Below are positions 1 through 5,543 of a stretch of DNA of 5,824 nt, in pieces; within the stretch, counting starts at the first letter, position 1, and the number at the start of each line of letters is the position of its first letter. Below the pieces are notes generated by a model. That model saw only the letters and a list, made by a program, of their open reading frames with translations. It did not search any database and was not told where the DNA came from. The stretch covers positions 1 to 5,824 of the forward strand of contig CAYWMP010000253.1 in NCBI GenBank assembly GCA_964459445.1. The letters run 5' to 3'. The translations under genes and the position numbers were made by a program. Source of the DNA: CAYWMP01 sp964459445 (GTDB lineage Bacteria; Desulfobacterota; DSM-4660; Desulfatiglandales; HGW-15).

Positions 1-145
1 GGACGGGCGCTCGTTGAGCTACGGCGCGGTTCGCCACACCATCTTTAGTCGGGCCCTAGCCCTTGGCGACGGCCGATCATCCCTGTAGCAAGCTACAGGG
101 TATTCTGGCGAAGGCGAATAAACTTCTCAAAAATGCAATCCTAGC
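1..145. other. Left-edge region without a certain gene
   Basis: The first 60 bases are about two thirds G+C, clearly richer than the rest of the window. A plus-strand frame is open from the window edge (base 2) to a TAG at 86-88, giving a 28-residue tail that contains RSLSYGAVRH. It could be the end of a gene or of a degraded gene, but it is too short to assign. The stretch also contains the palindrome at 81-100. No terminator with a T-run is visible for the lactonase gene that ends at 146. Confidence 0.4.
81..100. repeat. Perfect palindrome, REP-like hairpin
   Basis: Arms CCCTGTAG (81-88) and CTACAGGG (93-100) form a perfect 8-bp stem around a CAAG loop. It lies 45 bases past the stop of the minus-strand lactonase gene. 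Neither side is followed by a T-run, so it is not a standard intrinsic terminator. The compact GTAG-CAAG-CTAC core resembles REP or IS200/IS605-type recognition hairpins; that is inference, because only one copy is in the window. Confidence 0.5.
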
Positions 146-1216
146 TCACGATTCCTGTGGGAGCTTGCACATCAGAAACCGATCGTCAAAAACAGACCCG
201 ATCAGCATAAGGCCCCTGTACACGGCTGCAACACTTGACCCGGAAAGGTCCCTTCCATTGCTCAGGAAAACCTCTTCAACTTTATGTTCGCCTTCTCCGT
301 TCAAAGAGACCCAAAGGACTTGAGAAGGCGACAATCGCTGTGGATCGTTTGCATATTTTACGAATGTCAGGAGCTTTGGATGTGCCCCGATCCATAGGTC
401 GCCCATTTCATCCACTTCAATATTGTCCACGCCGGTTCCAAGATCGATGTCATAACGGAGTGTCAGTGTTTCTGAACTTTTGTCTCGGTCATATACGAAT
501 AGTTTTTTGTGAACCGTAGCCGCAACATAAATCGTTTCGCCGTCATGGCTCATATTGATGCCGTTGGCATATCCGAGGTCTTTTGCGACCACGCGAAAAT
601 CGTGGCCGTCATAGAAGAGGACATAGCTCCTTTTTAGTTGAAGATAGTCTTCAAGCATGCGCCCCTTTCGGGACCTGCTGCCATGATCGTTAGTAACGTA
701 GAATTGGTTCGGCCCGACCGGTAGTACATCGTTTGGACTATGCATGGGGGGCCCGCTAATGGATTTTCGATGAAAGAGTTTTCCCTCCCTGTAATCGAAG
801 ATCTCAATAAAATGACCAACCATCCTGTGATTCACAACAAAGAGTGATGTGGAACCGTCATTGGCTGCATAGAGGCCTAAGCCGTGGGGATGGAATTCCA
901 GGTCAAGATCCGCAGTCAGATTTTCAGGTTTTGGATAGTGATAGGTCAAGTTGAAGGCATAAATGGCCCCCTGCCGGCCGGACGATCCACCAAACCAAGC
1001 TCTCCGATCATCGGATGATATGAAGGCAACGCCAGTCCTAGGATGGACAGTGATATCCTCGGAGCTCTGGACACCCGGGACGGTCACGCATTTTCCATCA
1101 TAGTGGGGATTGAGTTTTTTGAATTCACCTGCATCCCGGTAGGTTTTCAAGATAGGGCCCCCGGCTATGACCACGAAGAATCCGAATATAATAAGGATAA
1201 CCTTTAGCGCTTTCAT
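146..1216 (-). CDS. Paraoxonase/arylesterase-family lactonase, membrane-anchored or exported
   Basis: The 356-aa product matches animal paraoxonases (PON1-type six-bladed beta-propellers, about 355 aa) along its whole length. It should be a calcium-dependent hydrolase of lactones or aryl esters. Residues corresponding to PON1 ligands are visible: Glu53-Asp54 (SSEDITV), Asn162-Asp163 (SPNDV), Asn218 (YANGIN) and Asp264-Asn265 (GVDNIEVD). The active-site histidines are His111 (HPHGL) and His130 (VVNH). Cys43 and Cys350 match the PON1 Cys42-Cys353 disulfide, which implies an oxidising, extracytoplasmic location. Residues 4-20 are a hydrophobic segment after Lys2/Lys5, an uncleaved anchor or signal peptide. 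The start is supported by GGGAGGAG about 8 bases upstream. The gene is divergent from the molybdoenzyme and appears monocistronic. The family call is firm; the natural substrate, possibly a lactone signal, is unknown. Confidence 0.9.
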   Translation of the reverse strand: MKALKVILIIFGFFVVIAGGPILKTYRDAGEFKKLNPHYDGKCVTVPGVQSSEDITVHPRTGVAFISSDDRRAWFGGSSGRQGAIYAFNLTYHYPKPENLTADLDLEFHPHGLGLYAANDGSTSLFVVNHRMVGHFIEIFDYREGKLFHRKSISGPPMHSPNDVLPVGPNQFYVTNDHGSRSRKGRMLEDYLQLKRSYVLFYDGHDFRVVAKDLGYANGINMSHDGETIYVAATVHKKLFVYDRDKSSETLTLRYDIDLGTGVDNIEVDEMGDLWIGAHPKLLTFVKYANDPQRLSPSQVLWVSLNGEGEHKVEEVFLSNGRDLSGSSVAAVYRGLMLIGSVFDDRFLMCKLPQES

Positions 1217-1243
1217 GTGCTATCTCCTCCCATAAGCATCCTA

Positions 1244-1272
1244 GGAATAGATGAAAGACTATAGGTTGTCAA
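1244..1272 (-). promoter_or_regulatory. Candidate sigma70 promoter of the lactonase gene
   Basis: Read on the minus strand, a perfect TTGACA (1272-1267) is followed after 17 bases by TATTCC (1249-1244), a weak -10. Transcription would start near 1237 and give a leader of about 20 nt carrying the GGGAGGAG ribosome binding site. The -35 and spacing are good; the -10 is the weak part. Confidence 0.4.
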
Positions 1273-1296
1273 TTGATGTAGCAGAGGAACGACGGC

Positions 1297-1326
1297 TTGA
1301 AAAAGTCAGGATCGAGGTGATAGTAT
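1297..1326 (+). promoter_or_regulatory. Candidate promoter of the molybdoenzyme-ferredoxin pair
   Basis: TTGAAA (1297-1302) is followed after 18 bases by TAGTAT (1321-1326). The -10 is preceded by TGA (1318-1320), forming an extended -10 element. The predicted leader would be long, about 260 nt, and would contain the palindrome at 1440-1465. The match is moderate and a closer start could be missed. Confidence 0.3.
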
Positions 1327-1410
1327 TCGGGGACGCATTCTAACATCGTTTATTCAACGCAGAGGCGAAGAGAGTTTTTTTTAATGTGGTTCTAGCGACA
1401 TGAAAACAGA

Positions 1411-1472
1411 GAATATCGAATATCGAACAAGGAACCGCAGAATTATGAAGTTTACTTCGACATTCTTTTTTT
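1411..1472. repeat. Dispersed-repeat-like palindrome with T-run
   Basis: The segment begins with a tandem ATATCGA-ATATCGA (within 1411-1426). It continues into an imperfect hairpin with arms GAATTATGAAG (1440-1450) and CTTCGACATTC (1455-1465), a TTTA loop and an internal mismatch, then seven T residues (1466-1472). From memory, sequences of this type (GAATATCGAACAAGGAA joined to a GAAG/CTTC core) recur between genes in desulfobacterial genomes; I could not check this. The stem is A/T-rich, so terminator activity is uncertain. Confidence 0.4.
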
Positions 1473-1593
1473 CTGGCAGGGCACTCCGCGGTTTTGTCCA
1501 ATCGGTGGCTACCTTTGGAAAAAAGAGGACATTATCTATACCCCTGTAGTAAAAGATGAAATTCATAAAATAATCAAAGATTGAGGAAAGATT

Positions 1594-3831
1594 ATGGAAG
1601 AATGGAAAAAGACGTTTTGTGCCCTTTGTTATCACAATTGCGGTCTCGAGGTGCAAACCGAAGGACATGAGATCATCAAGGTTCGAGCGGACAAGAACCA
1701 TCCGCGGACCAAAGGTTACATCTGTCGGAAGGGCGCCAAAATCGCCCACTACCAAAATCATAAGGAAAGGCTCACCCACCCTCTGAAGAGGGAAGGGGAT
1801 CAATTTGTCAAGATCCCCTGGGATCAGGCCATTTCGGAAATTGCAAAGAAACTAAAGGGAGTTCTTGATACCCATGGCCCCCGCGCGCTTGCCTATATGG
1901 GTGGCGGCGGTCAGGGATGCCACATGGAGGCGGGATTTGGTCGACCTCTCCTAAAGGCACTTGGTTCCCAATATCACTATTCCGCTTTGGCTCAGGAATT
2001 GACCGGGTTGTTTTGGATCAACGGCCGCGCCTATGGGCGGCAGAACGTTCATATAGGGCCTGATATTGAGCGGGCCAAGAATTTCCTTGTGATTGGGTGG
2101 AATGGGTCTGTGAGCAATGCGGGGGTTCATCAGGCGCGCAAACGGATCGATGAATTCTCAAAGGCCGGTGACAAGCAACTCATCGTGGTAGACCCGCAGT
2201 TAAGTGAAACAGCCAAACGCGCGAACAAACACCTGCGCCTGCGTATCGGCACAGTGGCCCTATTTTTAAAGTCTTTGATTACGATCATTCTCCGGGAGAA
2301 CTGGGAGGACAGGTCATACATCGCGGATCATTGCGATGGCTTTGATAGGATCTCAACCTGGTTCAAGGATTTTGATGTCTCCTCCGCCCTAAAGGTATGC
2401 GGCCTTGAGCCCGCCGAAGTGAGGGAAGTGGCGAAAATATATGCTTCTGAACCGACGGCCATAAGATCGGATCTAGGAATCCTAATGGATCGACAGAGCA
2501 CCATGAACTCCTATCTGGAAATGATCCTCATGGCCATTTGCGGTAGGATCGGCACGCCGGGAGGAAACGTCTTCAAAGGCCATCTTATGCCCATGGGTTC
2601 ACATTCTGATGAAAGGGATGACAAAACCTGGCGAACAGTGGAGACCGGGATTCCGGCCATTATGGGCTACTTCCCCCCGAATGTCATGCCCGAGGAAATC
2701 CTTTCCAGTAGAGAGGATCGTTTGAGGGCCGTCATCGTCAGCGCCTCGAACCCTCTCAGGTCCTATGCCGACACGCAGGCCTATGAGAGAGCCTTTAAGG
2801 AATTGGATCTTTTGGTAACCATAGAAATCGCTATGTCGGAAACAGCGCGGATGAGTCATTATGTGCTCCCGGCAAAATCGGCCTTTGAAAAATGGGAAGC
2901 CACTTTCTTCAATTTTACGTTTCCTGAGATCTATTTCCAGCTCAGGCATCCTTGCTGTGAGAGCAGGGGAGAAACGCTTGAGGAGGGTGAGATCTTTACA
3001 CGTCTCGCGGAAGCCCTGAACCTCATTCCTGAGATCCCCGAATCCCTGAAAAAAGCTGCCCAAGGGCAAAGATTGACATATGCGCAAGCCCTTTTAGGAG
3101 CTATGTCAGGGGACAAAAAGGTGGCCCAGTTCCTTCCCTATGTGGGAGCGAGGACACTTGGAGAGAAATTCGATTCCGCCCATCTGGCCGGAGTTTGGGG
3201 ACTTATGATGATGTACCCGCAGCACGCCCCGGGTGATTTGGCACGAGCCGGTTACCATGTCACGCCCTTTTTGGGGGATAACCTTTTCCAGAGACTCCTT
3301 GACCACCCTGAAGGCATTCTGATCGGAAAGCTGGATCCGGAAAGAAACCTTGAAAAGTTGAGGACGCCGAATAAGAAGATTCAGCTATACATCGAGGAAA
3401 TGGCGGATTGGATGAAGGAGATCGAGCCTGAGAGGGAAAAAACCGCATTAGAAAACACGGAATACCCTTTCGTCCTGGTGGCCGGCCGCCATTTCCCCTA
3501 TACGGCCAACACCATTATGAGAGATCCGGCCTGGAATGATAACAAGACCGTATGCACGGCTCTCATTAATGAGGATGACGCCCGCAACTTGAGCCTTGCT
3601 GACGGCGAAAAAATATGGGTGATTACCGAGGCATCAAGGGTTGAGATTCCCGTGGAAATATCCGATATTGCCACCCAGGGCACCGTCACCATACCCCACG
3701 GTTTTGGGATGCACTATGATGGCGGTATCTATGGTGTTAATGTCAATCAGCTAACCAAGAATACCCACAGGGATAGATTGGCAGGCACCCCCTTTCATCG
3801 ATACGTACCCTGCCGCATTGAGCGGGCATAA
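1594..3831 (+). CDS. Molybdopterin (bis-MGD) oxidoreductase, DMSO-reductase superfamily, unusual metal-ligand site
   Basis: The 745-aa product is a catalytic subunit of the DMSO-reductase superfamily, binding one [4Fe-4S] cluster and Mo- or W-bis-MGD. The N-terminal domain (about residues 5-58) has Cys9-x2-Cys12-x3-Cys16-x27-Cys44, with Lys46 after the last cysteine. The main molybdopterin domain spans about 55-475 (GWNGSVSN at 168-175, VVDPQ at 198-202, GRIGTPGGNVF at 317-327, VLPA at 424-427). The dinucleotide-binding domain spans about 625-740 (PHGFG at 701-705). By eye against acetylene hydratase, the ligand cysteine aligns with Glu135 in SALAQELTG. No Cys, Sec, Ser or Asp is there, and the usual DPR and GTD motifs are DPQ and GTV. 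There is no Tat signal, so it is cytoplasmic. An in-frame TGA at 1582 and GAGGAAAG before ATG 1594 fix the start. The substrate is unknown; it is probably an uncharacterised clade, not a formate dehydrogenase. Confidence 0.88.
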   Translation: MEEWKKTFCALCYHNCGLEVQTEGHEIIKVRADKNHPRTKGYICRKGAKIAHYQNHKERLTHPLKREGDQFVKIPWDQAISEIAKKLKGVLDTHGPRALAYMGGGGQGCHMEAGFGRPLLKALGSQYHYSALAQELTGLFWINGRAYGRQNVHIGPDIERAKNFLVIGWNGSVSNAGVHQARKRIDEFSKAGDKQLIVVDPQLSETAKRANKHLRLRIGTVALFLKSLITIILRENWEDRSYIADHCDGFDRISTWFKDFDVSSALKVCGLEPAEVREVAKIYASEPTAIRSDLGILMDRQSTMNSYLEMILMAICGRIGTPGGNVFKGHLMPMGSHSDERDDKTWRTVETGIPAIMGYFPPNVMPEEILSSREDRLRAVIVSASNPLRSYADTQAYERAFKELDLLVTIEIAMSETARMSHYVLPAKSAFEKWEATFFNFTFPEIYFQLRHPCCESRGETLEEGEIFTRLAEALNLIPEIPESLKKAAQGQRLTYAQALLGAMSGDKKVAQFLPYVGARTLGEKFDSAHLAGVWGLMMMYPQHAPGDLARAGYHVTPFLGDNLFQRLLDHPEGILIGKLDPERNLEKLRTPNKKIQLYIEEMADWMKEIEPEREKTALENTEYPFVLVAGRHFPYTANTIMRDPAWNDNKTVCTALINEDDARNLSLADGEKIWVITEASRVEIPVEISDIATQGTVTIPHGFGMHYDGGIYGVNVNQLTKNTHRDRLAGTPFHRYVPCRIERA

Positions 3832-3860
3832 GGGGTGTCGTCAATCAGTATTATGCAAAT

Positions 3861-4055
3861 ATGAAGATCGAAGTAAACCAATTGAAGTGCAGGACCGCGG
3901 GCGTATGCGTCATGACATGCCCTGATGTCTTCCGGTTTCAAGTTGGAAGCAAGCGGGCGACGGTGGAACTCGAAGAGATACCCGGTCACCTACAGGAAAA
4001 ATGCGGGATAGCAGCCAGGAAATGTCCTAATAACGCGATCATGATTGAAGAATAG
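3861..4055 (+). CDS. Small single-cluster ferredoxin, predicted [3Fe-4S]
   Basis: The 64-aa product is a soluble Desulfovibrio-type ferredoxin of normal family length, transferring one electron at a time. Cysteines are at 10, 16, 20, 48 and 55 (CRTAGVCVMTCPDVF near the start, RKCPNNAI near the end). The second cluster position (residue 13) is Ala instead of Cys, so Cys10, Cys16 and Cys55 should hold a [3Fe-4S] cluster. Cys20 and Cys48 match the pair that forms a disulfide in D. gigas ferredoxin II. The gene starts 29 bp after the molybdoenzyme stop, so it is very likely cotranscribed and probably that enzyme's electron partner. No good ribosome binding site lies just before ATG 3861; AAGGGGTG at 3830-3837 is over 20 bases away, which suggests translational coupling. 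It ends 5 bp from the convergent flavodiiron stop. Confidence 0.88.
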   Translation: MKIEVNQLKCRTAGVCVMTCPDVFRFQVGSKRATVELEEIPGHLQEKCGIAARKCPNNAIMIEE

Positions 4056-4060
4056 TCCGT

Positions 4061-5239
4061 TTATTTAATCCCACTTTCCTTATGCTTCCCGGCAATGGCC
4101 TCTGCCAAGTCGTCAAGGGCTTTGAGATCCTCATCCGAGGGGACGCCTTTCACCAGGACCGGATCAAGGACCTCCACCTTGAGATTAGGTATCATTCCAG
4201 CCAGCACATCAACGGTTTTTCCGCCCCACCCATAGGAACCGATAATTGACAGAAATTTGGCCTTGGGTCGAAGGGCGTTGGCCAGAAAGGCGCCATAGGC
4301 TGCAAGGGGATGCGGTCCGGCAAGCACCGTAGGCGTGCCCACAACGATCGTTGCCGCATCAACCAACGTAATAGCCAGTTTCCCGATGTCCGTTACAGCG
4401 AGGTTGAACTGCTCAACACTTACACCCCTCTCAACAAGGCATGTAACAAAATGATCCACCATCCTTTTGGTGCTTTTGTGCATGGTCACATAGGGTAAAA
4501 CAACCAGATTTTTAGGAGGGCTTAGGATCCAGTCCCGGTAAGCGTCCATGATAAATTCCGGGCGAGGATAGATTTGGCCATGACTTGGGGCGATTATGTC
4601 GATATCCAGGTCGGCAAGTTTTTCGATATTCTTGGCAATTATGCTCCTAAAGGGCATCATGATTTCGGCATAGTAACGCTTTGCAGCCTCACAGACACGT
4701 CCTTCATCGGTCACAAAAAGATCGGTGGTTGCGATATGAGAACCAAAAAAGTCGCAGCTGAATAGAATCCTGTCCTCTTCAAGATAGGTTACCATGGTCT
4801 CCGGCCAATGGACCCAGGGCGTGTGTATGAATTTCAGGTTTTTGTCTCCTAAGGAGAGGTTGTCGCCGTCATTAACCGTTATGAATTTGGATTCTGGTAT
4901 GTTCAAAAGGTCAATCAACATGCCCTTTGCCTTTGGCGTAGAAACTACCTTTGCTTCATCGTATTTTTCAAGGACAAGGGGGATCGTTCCCGAGTGGTCC
5001 TGTTCAGCATGATGAGAGATGACATAATCGATTTTGGAAATACCCTCCAGTTGAGAGAAAAGATCGTGGGTCATAGGCGGATCAACAGAGTCCACCAAAA
5101 CCGTTTTTTCAGAGCCTTCAACGAGGTAGGCATTGTAGCTAGTGCCGTCCGGCAATGGGATGAGGGAATCAAAAAGACGGATGTCCCAATCCACCGCACC
5201 CATCCAATAAACGCGATCCTTTATTTTCCTCGGTTTCAT
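4061..5239 (-). CDS. A-type flavodiiron protein (FprA/ROO family, O2 or NO reductase)
   Basis: The 392-aa product is a cytoplasmic flavodiiron protein, which reduces O2 to water and/or NO to N2O in anaerobes. The N-terminal metallo-beta-lactamase-like domain (about 1-245) carries the diiron ligands His77, Glu79, Asp81 (HAEQDHSG, followed by His82), His144 (VHWPETM), Asp163 (SCDFFG) and His220 (PSHGQIY). These run two to six residues behind D. gigas ROO. The flavodoxin domain (about 246-385) has the FMN phosphate loop TMHKSTKRM, where family members commonly have GST, then VGTPT and GSYGWGGKTV. There is no C-terminal rubredoxin or flavin reductase domain, so it is class A and needs an external donor. 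ATG 5239 is chosen because AAGGAG lies 8 bases upstream and family members begin like MKPRKIKDRVYW. The frame extends six codons to ATG 5257, whose AAAGGG sits too close. It is convergent with the ferredoxin gene. Confidence 0.93.
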   Translation of the reverse strand: MKPRKIKDRVYWMGAVDWDIRLFDSLIPLPDGTSYNAYLVEGSEKTVLVDSVDPPMTHDLFSQLEGISKIDYVISHHAEQDHSGTIPLVLEKYDEAKVVSTPKAKGMLIDLLNIPESKFITVNDGDNLSLGDKNLKFIHTPWVHWPETMVTYLEEDRILFSCDFFGSHIATTDLFVTDEGRVCEAAKRYYAEIMMPFRSIIAKNIEKLADLDIDIIAPSHGQIYPRPEFIMDAYRDWILSPPKNLVVLPYVTMHKSTKRMVDHFVTCLVERGVSVEQFNLAVTDIGKLAITLVDAATIVVGTPTVLAGPHPLAAYGAFLANALRPKAKFLSIIGSYGWGGKTVDVLAGMIPNLKVEVLDPVLVKGVPSDEDLKALDDLAEAIAGKHKESGIK

Positions 5240-5247
5240 CTCTATTG

Positions 5248-5253
5248 CTCCTT
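5248..5253 (-). promoter_or_regulatory. Ribosome binding site deciding the flavodiiron start
   Basis: Read on the minus strand, AAGGAG is followed by an 8-base spacer and ATG at 5239-5237. The alternative ATG at 5257-5255 has only AAAGGG one base upstream, which cannot act at that spacing. Confidence 0.75.
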
Positions 5254-5257
5254 TCAT

Positions 5258-5291
5258 GCCCTTTGTTATTTAAAGGGGCAGAGTTTCCCCT
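5258..5291 (-). promoter_or_regulatory. Two overlapping, mutually exclusive hairpins in the flavodiiron leader
   Basis: In plus-strand terms, AGGGG (5274-5278) can pair with CCCCT (5287-5291). Alternatively AAAGGG (5272-5277) can pair with CCCTTT (5259-5264), leaving a 7-base loop. The two stems share 5274-5277, so only one can form at a time. They lie just upstream of the AAGGAG ribosome binding site. The stems are short, so a regulatory role is speculative. Confidence 0.3.
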
Positions 5292-5316
5292 ATCGTTGCA
5301 TAAAAATCATGGCAAG

Positions 5317-5322
5317 ATATTA
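5317..5322 (-). promoter_or_regulatory. Candidate extended -10 promoter of the flavodiiron gene
   Basis: Read on the minus strand, TGA precedes TAATAT, an extended -10 pattern. No good -35 hexamer lies 16-18 bases upstream. Transcription would start near 5310, giving a leader of about 70 nt that contains the two overlapping hairpins. A perfect palindrome TTCATGAA (5352-5359) would be centred near -45, where an activator could bind; this is only suggestive. Confidence 0.3.
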
Positions 5323-5399
5323 TCAAAGACAAGAATAGCAAGGCTTTCCGTTTCATGAACACTTTTTACTGGAATCAACAAATAGTGAAATCTAGAGGG

Positions 5400-5543
5400 C
5401 TAAGCAAAAATTGCCATGTTTTTTACCCTGCGGGAAAGCCGAGGACACCGCATCTCCTTCGTTGTCAAGGATTCGCGGTAGCATACTACAGCTTTACCCT
5501 TGACGCCTCGGATCTACAGCATCCTCGATTTTTGCAACGTTAG
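5400..5543. repeat. MITE-like element with nested inverted repeats
   Basis: Terminal repeats GCAAAAAT (5404-5411) and ATTTTTGC (5528-5535) are perfect 8-bp inverted copies 132 bp apart end to end. They are flanked by CTAA (5400-5403) and TTAG (5540-5543). Inside are nested pairs: CCGAGG (5439-5444) with CCTCGG (5506-5511), GTCAAGG (5464-5470) with CCTTGAC (5498-5504), and GCGGTAG (5475-5481) with CTACAGC (5486-5492, one mismatch) around a CATA loop. No convincing coding frame is inside. The layout fits a non-autonomous miniature inverted-repeat element or a large structured repeat. No clear target-site duplication is visible. Confidence 0.6.

Larger units (their letters stand above)
1217..1593. 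other. Divergent intergenic region between lactonase and molybdoenzyme genes
   Basis: These 377 bases lie between two divergent genes. They hold a candidate promoter for each gene, an eight-T run at 1375-1382, a repeat-like palindrome at 1411-1472 and an A/T-rich leader before the molybdoenzyme. Open frames here are short and have no convincing ribosome binding site (for example a 34-codon frame from ATG 1445), so I call no gene. Confidence 0.5.

Noticed and set aside
1..45. Possible tRNA 3' end (GGTTCG followed by CCACACCA)
   Set aside because: No T-arm pairing around the GGTTCG and no acceptor stem partner can be found.
1366..1382. Eight-T run as an intrinsic terminator
   Set aside because: The preceding GCAGAGGCGAAGAGAG does not form a stable hairpin, and no upstream plus-strand gene needs terminating.
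1445..1549. 34-codon plus-strand frame (MKFTSTFFF...) upstream of the molybdoenzyme
   Set aside because: It begins inside the palindromic repeat, has no ribosome binding site, and its product has no recognisable features.
1381..1803. Minus-strand 140-codon open frame crossing the molybdoenzyme start
   Set aside because: It overlaps the clearly coding start of the molybdoenzyme antisense, and its C-terminal part is the translated repeat-like palindrome. There is no family resemblance.
2599..3087. 162-codon minus-strand open frame inside the molybdoenzyme gene
   Set aside because: It is an antisense shadow of a conserved coding region and contains no domain.
1594..3831. Selenocysteine formate dehydrogenase assignment
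   Set aside because: There is no in-frame TGA, and the ligand position reads Gln-Glu. The overall fold matches the superfamily but not that enzyme.
4994..5338. 114-codon plus-strand open frame
   Set aside because: It is antisense to the flavodiiron gene for most of its length and shows no protein-family features.
5355..5543. 62-codon plus-strand open frame over the nested repeat
   Set aside because: It is mostly the translated MITE-like element. There is no ribosome binding site and the composition is not protein-like.
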